Shown: piece by piece, positions 34,348 through 43,329 of the stretch
Position numbering within the stretch: position 1 is the stretch's first letter
Layout: every line of letters begins with the position of its first letter
Assembly (NCBI GenBank): GCA_964631945.1
Contig: CAZWAY010000007.1
Location: 41,445 to 105,444, forward strand
Direction: 5' to 3'
DNA: 64,000 bases
Source of the DNA: JABFRZ01 sp964631945
GTDB lineage: Bacteria > Planctomycetota > UBA1135 > GCA-002686595
Notes under the pieces: generated by a model
The model's database searches: none
What the model saw: only the letters and a program-made list of their open reading frames with translations
Told to the model about the DNA's origin: nothing
Translations under genes and position numbers: made by a program

Positions 34348-34456
34348 GCGCTCGCTCCGCTTGGCGGGAAGAAAAGACCCCGGCTCGAGGACCACGGGGC
34401 CCCCTGGGCATCGGTGCAGGGACGCTCCGGGCTTGAGGTCCCCTGGGGAATGGGGC

Positions 34457-35464
34457 TCAGAGCCCGCTCGAAACCCCGGCGCGGCGGACCAGGGCATGGG
34501 CCTCGGCCAGGAGCTCCCTCACCCCGGTTCCCATCAGGGTGGAGATCGGCCGGACGGCGTGGCCGCTCTCGCGCTCGAGCGCCCGCGCCCGCGCCAGGGC
34601 CTCCTCATCCTCGCACTTGGTCGCCACCACGAGGCGCGGGCGGGCCGCCAGTTCCGCCGAGTAGTTGGCGAGTTCGTGCTCGATCACCCGCAGAGCCGCG
34701 AGGGGCTCGAGCTCGGCCTCGGTGGACACGTCCACGAGGTGCAGGAGCACCGCGCAGCGCTCGACGTGCTTCAGGAAGCGATGGCCGAGCCCGGCCCCCG
34801 CCGAGGCACCCTCGATCAGGCCGGGCAAGTCGGCGACCACCAGGGTCTCGTCCTGTCCCACCGCGGCGATCCCGACCTGCGGCGAGAGCGTGGTGAAAGG
34901 GTAGTCCGCGATCTTCGGCGTGGCCTGGCTGACGGTGGCGAGGAAGGTGGACTTGCCGGCGTTGGGCAGTCCGACCAGCCCGGCCTCGGCGATCAGCTTG
35001 AGCTCGAGCCGCACGCGGCGGGCTTCGCCGCTGGCCCCGGGCTCGGCTCGCCGCGGGGCCTGCTGCACGGAACTGGCGAAGCTCTTGTTCCCGCGCCCGC
35101 CGCGCCCGCCCGCGGCCACGACGCACGATTCTCCGTCGCGCACCAGGTCCCGCAGCAGGTGCCCCCGCGCTGCGTCGAAGATCTGCGTGCCGACCGGGAC
35201 GTCCACCGCGCGGTCGGCACCCTTCGAGCCGCTGCGATTGCTCGGGCCGCCCGGGCGGCCGTCCTGGGCCTCGTAGATCGGGTGCCGGCCGACGCGCAGG
35301 AGCGAGTTCAGGCCGGCCGAGGCGCGCAGGACCACGCTGCCCCCGTCACCCCCGGTGCCGCCGTCCGGGCCCCCGAAGGGCGCGAACTTCTCGCGCCGGA
35401 AGGAGATGGCTCCGTCGCCGCCGCGCCCGCCCCGCACCTCCAGCTCGCACTCGTCGCGGAACAC
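34457..35464 (-). CDS. obgE: GTPase Obg (ribosome assembly / stress)
   Basis: 335 residues from a GTG. The N-terminal Obg fold is Gly-rich (RGGRGGDGAISFRREKF, GGPDGGTGGDGG, AAGGRGGRGNKSF), and the G domain has GLPNAGKST, DYPFTTL and DLPGLIEGAS. G4 is TKCE instead of NKxD. Obg assists 50S assembly and links nutrient status to growth. The order rplU-rpmA-obgE on the same strand is the conserved bacterial arrangement. The usual C-terminal OCT domain is absent, as in many Obg proteins. Confidence 0.95.
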   Translation of the reverse strand: MFRDECELEVRGGRGGDGAISFRREKFAPFGGPDGGTGGDGGSVVLRASAGLNSLLRVGRHPIYEAQDGRPGGPSNRSGSKGADRAVDVPVGTQIFDAARGHLLRDLVRDGESCVVAAGGRGGRGNKSFASSVQQAPRRAEPGASGEARRVRLELKLIAEAGLVGLPNAGKSTFLATVSQATPKIADYPFTTLSPQVGIAAVGQDETLVVADLPGLIEGASAGAGLGHRFLKHVERCAVLLHLVDVSTEAELEPLAALRVIEHELANYSAELAARPRLVVATKCEDEEALARARALERESGHAVRPISTLMGTGVRELLAEAHALVRRAGVSSGL

Positions 35465-35503
35465 GTGGGGGTGAGCCTCGCGCGCGGCGCGAGCCCGGCC
35501 TCG

Positions 35504-35743
35504 CTAGCTGGGGTCGACGTGGACGCGGCCCGACTGGAAGCGGACGCGCCCGGGGATGCGCGCGTAGATGGTGTAGTCGCTGCCCATGCCCACGTTGTGC
35601 CCGGGGTGGATCACCGTGCCGCACTGGCGCACGATGATCGAGCCCGGGGTCACGCGCTCGCCGCCGTAGCGCTTGACGCCGCGGTACTGGGGATTGGAGT
35701 CGCGCCCGTTCTTGGTCGAGCCGCCGCCCTTCTTGTGTGCCAT
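35504..35743 (-). CDS. rpmA: 50S ribosomal protein L27
   Basis: 79 residues starting MAHKKGGGSTKNGRDS, the standard L27 N-terminus that reaches the peptidyl transferase centre; the protein has no cleavable leader before it. GVKRYGGERVTPGSIIVRQCGT is the core signature. It lies 23 bases after rplU and 39 bases before obgE, a conserved operon. Confidence 0.98.
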   Translation of the reverse strand: MAHKKGGGSTKNGRDSNPQYRGVKRYGGERVTPGSIIVRQCGTVIHPGHNVGMGSDYTIYARIPGRVRFQSGRVHVDPS

Positions 35744-35766
35744 GTCGCGTCAGCCTCGTGTTCTAG

Positions 35767-36081
35767 CTAGCCCTGGATGGCGGTGATCTCGACGCGCGAG
35801 TAGCCCTCGCGGTGCCCCTGCTTGCGGCGCACGTTCTTGCGGCGCTTGAAGCGCATCGAGACCGTCTTGACGCCGCGGAAGTCGCCGAGGACCTTGCCCT
35901 CGACCCGCACGCCCTGGAGCGTCGGCTTGCCGACCCGCACCTGGCCTTCGTTCGAGACCAGGAGCACGCGCTCGAAGGCGACGGTCTCGCCTGGCTTCCA
36001 GGCTTGATTCAGGTCGCAGGCGACGACGTCGCCCAGGCGCACGCCGATCTGGCGGTTCCGATCGGAGATGACGGCGAACAC
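35767..36081 (-). CDS. rplU: 50S ribosomal protein L21
   Basis: 104 residues, full length for L21, with the C-terminal RFKRRKNVRRKQGHREGYSRVEI RNA-binding signature. It starts at a GTG (product MFAVISD) with AAGGAG ten bases upstream. It is first in the rplU-rpmA-obgE operon, 129 bases after RNase E/G. A hairpin in that gap may regulate it. Confidence 0.98.
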   Translation of the reverse strand: MFAVISDRNRQIGVRLGDVVACDLNQAWKPGETVAFERVLLVSNEGQVRVGKPTLQGVRVEGKVLGDFRGVKTVSMRFKRRKNVRRKQGHREGYSRVEITAIQG

Positions 36082-36136
36082 GGTGGCTGGCTCCTTGCGG
36101 GTACGGGAGGCGGAAAAGGGGCGGAGAGCCTAACCA

Positions 36137-36173
36137 GGCGAGCTCGGGGGGACAAGCTTCCCCCGTCCTCGCC
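36137..36173 (-). promoter_or_regulatory. Hairpin in the rng-rplU gap, possible L21 leader or terminator
   Basis: An outer 6-bp stem (GGCGAG with CTCGCC) and an inner 5-bp GGGGG/CCCCC stem with an 8-base loop lie 37 bases past the RNase E/G stop and 55 bases before the rplU start. No U-tract follows. It may end the rng transcript or act as a leader structure; autoregulatory leaders are known ahead of rplU in other bacteria. Confidence 0.35.
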
Positions 36174-36210
36174 CGGGTCGATGACCGCGCCGGCGAGGGC
36201 GGGAGAGCGG

Positions 36211-38802
36211 CTAGCGGCGGCGCCTGCCGCCCGGACGGACCTCGCGCCCGTCGGCGCGCAAGTAGTGCAGGACGCTGTCCTCGACCTGCTCGGGCACGGG
36301 CAGGAGCTTGATCTCCCGCCCGCTCAGCTCCTCGAGCTTGGCCAGCTCGACCTTGAGCTCCTGGCGCAGGTACTCGATCGCGTCCGGATGCGTGCGCACC
36401 TCGACGGTGGTGTAGCCCTTCAGGGCCAGGGCCGCGGCCAGCCGCCGCATGATGGCCTGGGCCCGCGAGGAGGCGTTGCGCCGGCGGCCGGAGCCCCGGC
36501 AGCGCGGGCACGTGTCGTAGACCAGCTTGGAGAGTCCCGGCCCGAGGCGCTGGCGCGTCAGCTCCAGCAGGCCGAACTGCGAGATGCGCCCGATCTTGGC
36601 GCGCGCGCGGTCGGCCTTGAGGGCCTCGCGCGTGGCGCGCTCGACCGCCTTGCGGCTGGAGGCGCGCATCATGTCGATGTAGTCGAGCACGATGATGCCG
36701 CCGAGGTCCCGCAGGCGGATCTGGCGCGCGATCTCGGGCGTGGCCTCGAGGTTGGTCTTCAGCGCGATGTCCTCGAACTCCGCGCCCTCCTCGCGCGTGC
36801 GTCCCGAATTGACGTCGATCGCCACCAGGGCTTCGGTCTGCTCGATCACGATCGAGCCGCCCGAGGGTAGCTCGACGCGCCGCGCGAAGATCTTCTCGAA
36901 GTCCTGCTCGACGCCGTGGCCGTGGAACAGCGGGCGCGCGCCCTCGTGCAGCTTGACGCGCTCGATGTGCTCGGGCATCAGGCGCTTGGTGAACTCGATC
37001 ATGCGCTGGAAGACCTCGGGGTCGTCCACGATGACGGACTCGGTCTCGGGCGTGAACAGGTCGCGCATCGTGCGGATGGCGACGTCGGATTCCTGGTACA
37101 GCGGCGCGGGGTTGCGCCCTTGCCGCAGCTTCCCGGAGAAGTCCTCCCAGGCCAGCAGGAGGTAGTCGAGGTCGCGCTTGATCTCGGTCTTGGTGCGACC
37201 GATGCCGGCCGTGCGCACGATCACGCCCATGCCCTCGGGGATCTCGAGCGACTGCAGGATGCGCTTCAGACGCCGGCGCTCGCGCTCGTCGTCGATCTTG
37301 CGGCTCACGCCCGTGCGCTCGAGCGAGGGCATCAGCACGAGGTAGCGCCCAGGGATCGAGATGTAGGTGGTGAGGGTCGGCCCCTTGTCCCCGATGGCGT
37401 CCTTGGTGATCTGAACCGCCACCATCTGCCCCTTCTTGAGCAGCTTGTCGATCGGCACGCGCGCACGCGCGTGGTGGCGGACGGGCCGCGCGCGACGCCC
37501 GGCCGGCCGCGCACGCTGTGGGCGTTCCGGCACGACTTCGTCGTCATCCGCCTCGGGCGATGTCCCTTCGTCGCGGGGTTCGTCGTCGTGGTCGTGGTCG
37601 TGAGCCTGGCCCTCGGCCAGCTCGTGCCCGTCCTCCTGGGGCTCGCCAGCCCCCTCGTCGCGCCAGGCCTCGGCCTCGGGCTCGCCCTCGGAGGCCCCGT
37701 CCTCGACCGGGGTCGAGAGCAGCTTCTCGAGACTCCAGTCCGGTTCGCCGTAGCTCGGCAACACGTCCGAGGCGTGCAGGAAACCGTTGCGGCCTTCGCC
37801 GAAATCCACGAAGGCGGCCCCGATGGCCGACTCGATGTTGACCACGCGCCCTCGATAGATGTCGTTGACGTAGGAGACGTGCTTCCTGACCGTCATCTGG
37901 AGGTCGACGATGCGGCCCTCCTCCACCACGGCCACGCGCTTTTCCTCCGAGTCGCGCGCGTTGACCAGGATCACGCGCTTCTTGTGGGGCTCGCTGCGGC
38001 GCGGAGCCTCGTCCAGATCCTCGTCCTCGTCCTCCTCCTCGGCAGACTTGGCGGCGCGCGGCCGGACGGAATGGCGCTCCGCCCGTGCGCCGACCAGCAC
38101 GGCATCCGCGGGGAGATCCTCCAGCTCCGGGAGTTCGTCGTCGTCCCCGGGGATGGCCTCGATCGACACGGCCCCCGCCGGCTGCTTGTGCTTGCGCTGG
38201 CGGCCACCGCGACGGCCACGCTTGCGGCGTCTCTGCCCGTCGCTCGGCCCCTCTGCGCGCGGGGCGTCCCCGCTGGCCGCGAGTTCGGGCTCGAGACCCA
38301 GTTCGTCCTCGTCGATGCCGAGCGGCTCGACGGGGGCAGCGATGCCGTTCCTGGGCGCCTCGCTGTTGTTGCCGGCCTCGCGTCCACGCCGGCGCCGGCC
38401 TCCACGCCGGCCGCGGCGGCGGCGGCGCTCTCCGGCTCCACCCTGATCCTCTCCAGGCACCAGCGAGGGTGGAGACTGGGAATCGGGGTCCTGCGACCCG
38501 ATGGTGGAGGAAACCTCACGGCCCGAGTCGGGCGCGGATCCTCCGGAGTCTTCCTCGAAGGAACCGCCCTCGAAAGGGGCGTCTTCCGGCGGCCGGTCCG
38601 TCCCCGCGGGGACGGGAGAGTCTTCGCGACTGCGTCGTCGGCGACGACCACCGCGACGCCCGCGGCGCGAGCGGCGCTTCTCACCGGTCGGTGAGTTCAG
38701 GCCCAAGGGGGCCTCGGGAGCATCGAATGTCGGTTGACTAGGGGGCGCTTCTCCGTCGTTCGGCTGGAACGAGGAGGGATGATCCGAGAGCGTATCGCTC
38801 AT
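36211..38802 (-). CDS. rng: Ribonuclease E/G family endoribonuclease
   Basis: 863 residues. The N-terminal 270 residues are low-complexity, with three Arg-rich patches (about 43-59, 126-141, 191-205, each built on RGRRGGR) between acidic stretches. The S1 domain (about 305-485) is split by an acidic/His insertion at about 350-448. The catalytic DNase I-like part has the metal-binding Asp residues in AIDVNSG (Asp663) and VLDYIDM (Asp707), and the zinc-link CPRCRG (Cys765, Cys768). It cuts single-stranded AU-rich RNA in mRNA decay and rRNA or tRNA processing. No C-terminal degradosome scaffold is present; the disordered part is at the N-terminus instead. Confidence 0.93.
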   Translation of the reverse strand: MSDTLSDHPSSFQPNDGEAPPSQPTFDAPEAPLGLNSPTGEKRRSRRGRRGGRRRRRSREDSPVPAGTDRPPEDAPFEGGSFEEDSGGSAPDSGREVSSTIGSQDPDSQSPPSLVPGEDQGGAGERRRRRGRRGGRRRRGREAGNNSEAPRNGIAAPVEPLGIDEDELGLEPELAASGDAPRAEGPSDGQRRRKRGRRGGRQRKHKQPAGAVSIEAIPGDDDELPELEDLPADAVLVGARAERHSVRPRAAKSAEEEDEDEDLDEAPRRSEPHKKRVILVNARDSEEKRVAVVEEGRIVDLQMTVRKHVSYVNDIYRGRVVNIESAIGAAFVDFGEGRNGFLHASDVLPSYGEPDWSLEKLLSTPVEDGASEGEPEAEAWRDEGAGEPQEDGHELAEGQAHDHDHDDEPRDEGTSPEADDDEVVPERPQRARPAGRRARPVRHHARARVPIDKLLKKGQMVAVQITKDAIGDKGPTLTTYISIPGRYLVLMPSLERTGVSRKIDDERERRRLKRILQSLEIPEGMGVIVRTAGIGRTKTEIKRDLDYLLLAWEDFSGKLRQGRNPAPLYQESDVAIRTMRDLFTPETESVIVDDPEVFQRMIEFTKRLMPEHIERVKLHEGARPLFHGHGVEQDFEKIFARRVELPSGGSIVIEQTEALVAIDVNSGRTREEGAEFEDIALKTNLEATPEIARQIRLRDLGGIIVLDYIDMMRASSRKAVERATREALKADRARAKIGRISQFGLLELTRQRLGPGLSKLVYDTCPRCRGSGRRRNASSRAQAIMRRLAAALALKGYTTVEVRTHPDAIEYLRQELKVELAKLEELSGREIKLLPVPEQVEDSVLHYLRADGREVRPGGRRRR

Positions 38803-39159
38803 GCAGACTCCGAGTTGGGAAGTACCCGCGGGCAGCGCCCAGCAACCTCGGCTGGGAGGCCGGCGCCCATCCGGCGGGTGCGCCGTCGCAGCGCCTCGGA
38901 GTGTCCGAGGGCGCGCCGGCGTTGGTGTTCGACGTAGTTCTGGTCATCCCCGAGCCCGTGGCGAGACAATCTCGCCCGCATCGCTTCTCACCCCCAAGCC
39001 GTGGGAGTGGAGGGGGAGGCCCCCATGCTCGCCAAATGGGCCCCCCAAGTCGAACCCAACCCGCGGAAAACGGGCGGCTGACTCGGGAGTCAGTGCCGGG
39101 GGGAGCCGGGACTGGGCCAGTGGGCCCGCCGAGCTCGCCCCCCGGGCGGACGCCGCCGA
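38803..39159. other. Intergenic region upstream of rng
   Basis: About 357 bases between the secretin stop and the rng start, with no supported gene on either strand. It holds a small perfect stem (39078-39093), a short GGGCC/GGCCC hairpin near 39115, and several G-rich/C-rich tracts that can pair. It must include the rng promoter and a long 5' untranslated region. RNase E autoregulates through its 5' UTR in other bacteria, so structure here may matter. Confidence 0.45.
39078..39093 (-). terminator. Small hairpin past the secretin gene
   Basis: CTGACT pairs with AGTCAG around a 4-base loop, about 66 bases past the secretin stop. On the minus strand it is followed, after seven bases, by TTTT. 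The stem is short, so this is only a candidate terminator. Confidence 0.35.
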
Positions 39160-41145
39160 CTAGCGCGGCTCCTGATCGCCCTCGACGTCACCCTCGATCT
39201 TCGAGATGACGGCCTGGTCGGCGGGGTCGGAGGGCGTCTGGACGAAGGTCGCCCACTGCCCGGCATCGGGGGCTTCGGTCTCGGCGGCGGGTGCCTCCGG
39301 GGCCTGAGCCTTGGAGATCGGCTCCCCGGCCGGTTCGGTCGGCATCAGCTCGTGCCCCGACATGTCAGGGTTGTCGCCGTAGAGGATCTGCTGCAGGCGC
39401 TCGCCATAGGCATCCTGCCGGCGCAGGACTTCACGCTCGAGCAGGCGCTGCTGGTCGGAGCTCGAACGCACGACGGTGGGCGTCACGAAGACCCACAGCA
39501 TCTGCTTGTCGCGCGTGCGCGCCTTGTGCTGGAAGAACCAGCCGAGCAGCGGGATGTCGGAGAAGAACGGCACCTCGGAGATCGTCTCCGTGTCCGTGTC
39601 GGTCGAGAGGCCGCCCAGGATGGCGGTCTGGCCGCTCTCGAGCAGGATGTTCGAGACGATGGTCGAGGAACGCTCACGCGGCAGCGCGATCGTGCCCTCG
39701 AGGCCCGAGGCACCGACCGTGAACACGTCGAAACCCGGCGGCGCGACCGAGGGATCCCCCACGCCAGTCAGACTGGTCTCCTTGGGGATGATCAGCATGT
39801 CCACCTTGCTCGAGCCGGGGATGACGTGGGGATGCACGAGCAGCTGGAAGCCCGTCTCGACCGGCGAGCCGTCGGCCTCTTCGACCGAGAGCTGCAGGCC
39901 GCCGGCCTGACCCTGCTCGCTCTTCGCCTGGGCGTAGCGGATGCTCTCGCCGACGAAGATCGTGCCTTCCTTGCCGTCCAGGACGATGAGCTTGGGGGCC
40001 TGGATGACCTCCGTGGTCGTGTCGCGCTGCAGCATGCGCAGCGCACCGGACCACTGCGTGAAGGACATGGCCCCGAAGATCGTGGCCGGGAGTTGCGAGC
40101 CGGGGATGAACGGCCCCTCGCCGCTCGCGTCGGCGATGATCAGGTCTTCCCAGCCGCCCGACCCCAGGTTGAAGGGGAAGGTGATCGGGATCTGGCCGCC
40201 GCTGTAGGAGATCTGCGGCCCCAGGTCACCGTAGTCGACGCCGAGGTTGAACAGGTCGCGATTGGCGGTGCTGACGAACTTCACGTCGATGTACACCTGC
40301 GCCGGTTCGGTGTCGAGCAGCGCCAGGATGTCCTTGATCTCGGCGTGCACCTGGGCCGTGTCGCGCACGATCAGGATGTTGTGCGGCGGCGGCATGTACT
40401 CCATCTCCCCGCCCGGCGACTTGGCCTTGGTCAGGGCCGCCAGCACCGGGAAGGTGCGCTCGTAGTCGATCTGACCGCCGCTGGCGCCACCGGAAGCCGA
40501 GATCTTCTGGGTCGTCGTCACGAACTCCGAGTCGATCACCGGCAGGTAGCGGGAGGGCGGTCGCGCATAGCGCAGCTGGTAGCTGTGCGACTCCATCTGC
40601 GCCTGCAGGCTGAGCGGATCCACCACGCGCAGGATGCCGCGTTGTTCCTGGACCACCACGAAGCCCAGGGTCTTGACGGCCACGTTCAGGGCGTCGCGCC
40701 AGGGCACGTTGGTGAGGCGCAGGCTCAGGGTACCCTGTACCTCCGGCGCGATGACGATGTTCGCGCCCGAGAGCTTGGCGATCGTGTCGATCACCTGCTT
40801 GATGTCCGCGTTGTCGAAGGCGAAGTCCACGCGCGGCGGGCGCACCACCACCAGGACTCCGGCGGTGCGTTCCTCCACCGTGCAGCCGGCCATCTCGGCG
40901 GCCAGGTCGAGGGCATCGCGCCACGAGACGTCGGCGATGTCCAGCGAGACCGGCGTCTCGCCGCCCTCGAGCACGACCAGGTTGTAGCCGGACTGCTCGC
41001 GGAGGTACTGGACCACCTCGGACAGCTGGCGGCTCTCGACCCGCAGGGAGACGCGGGCGTCGGGCATGGACATCTGGGCATTCGCGGCGGAGAAGGCGCC
41101 GAAGAGCGCCAATGCCGCGCCAAGGAAGCGCTTGCCGGTATTCAT
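39160..41145 (-). CDS. pilQ: Type IV pilus / type II secretion secretin
   Basis: 661 residues with a cleavable signal (LGAALALFGAFSAANAQ). Two STN-type N-domains are at about 30-100 and 107-175 (VSWRDALDLAAEMAG, VPWRDALNVAVKTLG), then an N1-like domain, and the secretin core from about 285. The core contains PKLIVLDGKEGTIFVGE, LVHPHVIPGSSKVDMLIIP and the late motif TIVSNILLESGQTAILGGL ... VPFFSDIPLLGWFF. An acidic, Ala/Pro-rich tail (about 600-661) follows. There are no AMIN domains. It forms the outer-membrane channel. It follows pilO by 73 bases, so it completes a pilM-N-O-Q cluster. Confidence 0.92.
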   Translation of the reverse strand: MNTGKRFLGAALALFGAFSAANAQMSMPDARVSLRVESRQLSEVVQYLREQSGYNLVVLEGGETPVSLDIADVSWRDALDLAAEMAGCTVEERTAGVLVVVRPPRVDFAFDNADIKQVIDTIAKLSGANIVIAPEVQGTLSLRLTNVPWRDALNVAVKTLGFVVVQEQRGILRVVDPLSLQAQMESHSYQLRYARPPSRYLPVIDSEFVTTTQKISASGGASGGQIDYERTFPVLAALTKAKSPGGEMEYMPPPHNILIVRDTAQVHAEIKDILALLDTEPAQVYIDVKFVSTANRDLFNLGVDYGDLGPQISYSGGQIPITFPFNLGSGGWEDLIIADASGEGPFIPGSQLPATIFGAMSFTQWSGALRMLQRDTTTEVIQAPKLIVLDGKEGTIFVGESIRYAQAKSEQGQAGGLQLSVEEADGSPVETGFQLLVHPHVIPGSSKVDMLIIPKETSLTGVGDPSVAPPGFDVFTVGASGLEGTIALPRERSSTIVSNILLESGQTAILGGLSTDTDTETISEVPFFSDIPLLGWFFQHKARTRDKQMLWVFVTPTVVRSSSDQQRLLEREVLRRQDAYGERLQQILYGDNPDMSGHELMPTEPAGEPISKAQAPEAPAAETEAPDAGQWATFVQTPSDPADQAVISKIEGDVEGDQEPR

Positions 41146-41218
41146 GGGGATCGAAGGACGGGGAACGTGGGGATCGTTCGTGCGGGGATGAGGACGTGGG
41201 GAAGTCGACTCGGCCGGG

Positions 41219-42625
41219 CTAGGGGCGCGCCGCGAGCACGCGCGCCAGGATCAGTCCGCGGTAGGCGAACTCGATCTGGTCCGGGCGAATGTTGTGGACG
41301 ATCAGCTCGTCGCCGAGGATCTCGCCCTCGGAGTAGGGCTGGCCGTTGATCAGGGCCACGGGCGGGCGCTGCTCGTAGAGCGCCACGCCGTCGATGTCGA
41401 GCTCGATCTTCTCGAAGGCGAGCACCGTGTCGGCCAGGTGCTTGAGCTCGCGGATGCTCTTCACGAGCGGCTCCTTGAGCGGGTCCTGGTCGGCCAGACC
41501 CAGGCGCGCCTCGACCGTGTTGTAGGCCTGCAGGGCGAGCTCGTACTCCTGTGAGTCGATGTGGCGCTCCATGGCCTCCGAGGTCTCGCGCAGGAGCGCG
41601 GTCGATGGCCCGGCGCCACCCTCGCCCTTGCTCATCTGTTCGCGTACCGAGGCCACGACTTCGACCACGTTCTTGTCGAAGCGCCGCAGGGCGGGCACGA
41701 ACACGAGCAGGCCGCCCACGTCCACGCGCCGGATCTCTTCCTCGATCAGTGCCAGCTTCTGCTCCAGGTCGGCGCGCAGCTTCATGGTCTGGATCAGGTT
41801 CTCGGCACCCTTGGCCTCGGCCCAGATCTTCTGGATCTCCTCGGCCTTCTCGCCCAGGCCATCCACCAGGGCGATCTGCTCCTCGATTGGCATGGTCGGG
41901 CCGCCATCGACGGGAACGCGCGGATCGATCCACGGGTCGCGGCGCGCGCGTTGACCGCGGTAGTCGTAGAACGGCACGCGCAACTCCGAACCACGCTTGG
42001 AGATCTCGCTGATCAAGAGCTCCTTCTTCTTGTCGTAGCCGTCGATCTTGACCGTCTCCGCGTTGCCGGTGGAGGCGTACACGTAGGTCTCGAGATCGAG
42101 CGTCACGCGGTGCCGCGGCGCGCTCTCCTTGTTGTATTCATTGCGGTTGGCCGCCTGCAGCTTGAGGGCCGTCACGTTCATGAAACGCTTGTGGCTCTCG
42201 ATCCGGTTGAGGAAGGCCAGGACCTGGAAGACGTCGCCGTCGAACGCCAGCGTGTAGGAAACGCGCTCGAAGTCTTCCTTGCTCTTCTTGCTCGTGCGCG
42301 TGCCGTCCTTGATCGAAGCGAAGTTGAAGCCCGCCTCCTGGCTGAACTTGTTGAGCGTCCGCACCAGGTCGGTGATGTCCTTCTCGTCGGACAGGATCTC
42401 CTTGATGATGCCGTCGGTCTCGCGCTGGATGATGACCGTCTTGACGAGCTCGGGCGTCTGCTGGAGGAGCTTGCGGCTCGCCTCGATGTCGGCCTTGAGC
42501 GCGGCCACCTCGACGCGGCGCTTCTCGATGCCCTCCTGCTGGTAGTAGATCAGCGTGCCCAGGCCCGCGGCCAGGCCGAGGCCGATACCCGCGAAGATGA
42601 GCCGGTTCTTCTTCTCGGTGTTCAC
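41219..42625 (-). CDS. pilO: PilO-like alignment protein with C-terminal PilP/GspB-like domain
   Basis: 468 residues from a GTG that overlaps the pilN stop (GTGA). One membrane helix is near the N-terminus (LIFAGIGLGLAAGLGTLIYY), followed by a coiled coil (about 30-60) and a PilO-type ferredoxin-like domain (VSYTLAFDGDVFQVLAFLNRIES, about 122-145). It is twice the usual PilO length. A helical charged middle (about 230-380) leads to a C-terminal segment (VALINGQPYSEGEILGDELIVHNIRPDQIEFAYRG) with the pattern of PilP/GspB/GspC HR-type domains that bind the secretin. No separate pilP gene is present, so this may be a fused PilO-PilP. It joins the inner-membrane alignment complex to the secretin. 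Confidence 0.8.
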   Translation of the reverse strand: MNTEKKNRLIFAGIGLGLAAGLGTLIYYQQEGIEKRRVEVAALKADIEASRKLLQQTPELVKTVIIQRETDGIIKEILSDEKDITDLVRTLNKFSQEAGFNFASIKDGTRTSKKSKEDFERVSYTLAFDGDVFQVLAFLNRIESHKRFMNVTALKLQAANRNEYNKESAPRHRVTLDLETYVYASTGNAETVKIDGYDKKKELLISEISKRGSELRVPFYDYRGQRARRDPWIDPRVPVDGGPTMPIEEQIALVDGLGEKAEEIQKIWAEAKGAENLIQTMKLRADLEQKLALIEEEIRRVDVGGLLVFVPALRRFDKNVVEVVASVREQMSKGEGGAGPSTALLRETSEAMERHIDSQEYELALQAYNTVEARLGLADQDPLKEPLVKSIRELKHLADTVLAFEKIELDIDGVALYEQRPPVALINGQPYSEGEILGDELIVHNIRPDQIEFAYRGLILARVLAARP

Positions 42626-43329
42626 TTCTTCTTCCCTCCGGACTTGGCCTTCTCGGCCTTGGGCTTGGGCTTGGGCGGCAGCAGCTTGCCGTCAGGGCCG
42701 CGCTGGCGGTCTTCAGGCGCCTTGAGGGTCACTTCGAGCGGGAAGTTCCAGACCGTGGCGGGCATCAGGCCCTCGTCCTTCATGCTGCTCGAGCCCTCGG
42801 GCGGCGCAGGCTTGTTGAAGTCCTCGCAGAACGACGAGCGCTCCAGGTCGTCCAGGAAGTTCGCGACGTGCGACGGATTGGTGGAACCGGAGTGGCCCGA
42901 GGCCTTCAGGCTTCCGAAGGTCTTCGAGCGGGTGTTCTCCTTCTGGTCGACCGTGAGGTCGTCCAGCCACACCAGGTACTTCTCGCCGTCGCCGCCCAGG
43001 TTGACGACGTCGATCAGTTCGTCGATCTTGCGCGTCCAGGAGATGCGGTTGGCCGTGATCTTCTTGAGCATCTCCTCGCGCGCGGTGAAGAGCTGCGACT
43101 CCTTCTCCAGGTCGCGGTGGTAGGCCACCTGGGGATCCAGTCCGGCCTTCTGGTCCTGCAGCACGCCGAGCTCGGACTTCACCTCGGCCGCGACGCCGAA
43201 GGCCGTCCAGGCCCAGTAGGCCGCCAGCGAACCTTTGACGGCGACGGCGGCCGAGACGGCCAGCAGGAGCTTGACGGGCGTGCGCCGTTTCTGGCGGTGC
43301 TCGTCGGGGAGCAGGTTGATGAGGATCAT
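42622..43329 (-). CDS. pilN: Type IV pilus assembly protein PilN
   Basis: 235 residues starting MILINLLPDEHRQKRR. This is the conserved cytoplasmic INLLP motif that binds PilM, followed by one membrane helix (KLLLAVSAAVAVKGSLAAYWAW) and a periplasmic ferredoxin-like domain with a coiled-coil lead. A Lys/Pro-rich C-terminal tail (PKPKPKAEKAKSGGKKK) is extra. The start overlaps the pilM stop and the stop overlaps pilO, so the three are coupled. It forms a heterodimer with PilO. Confidence 0.9.
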   Translation of the reverse strand: MILINLLPDEHRQKRRTPVKLLLAVSAAVAVKGSLAAYWAWTAFGVAAEVKSELGVLQDQKAGLDPQVAYHRDLEKESQLFTAREEMLKKITANRISWTRKIDELIDVVNLGGDGEKYLVWLDDLTVDQKENTRSKTFGSLKASGHSGSTNPSHVANFLDDLERSSFCEDFNKPAPPEGSSSMKDEGLMPATVWNFPLEVTLKAPEDRQRGPDGKLLPPKPKPKAEKAKSGGKKK

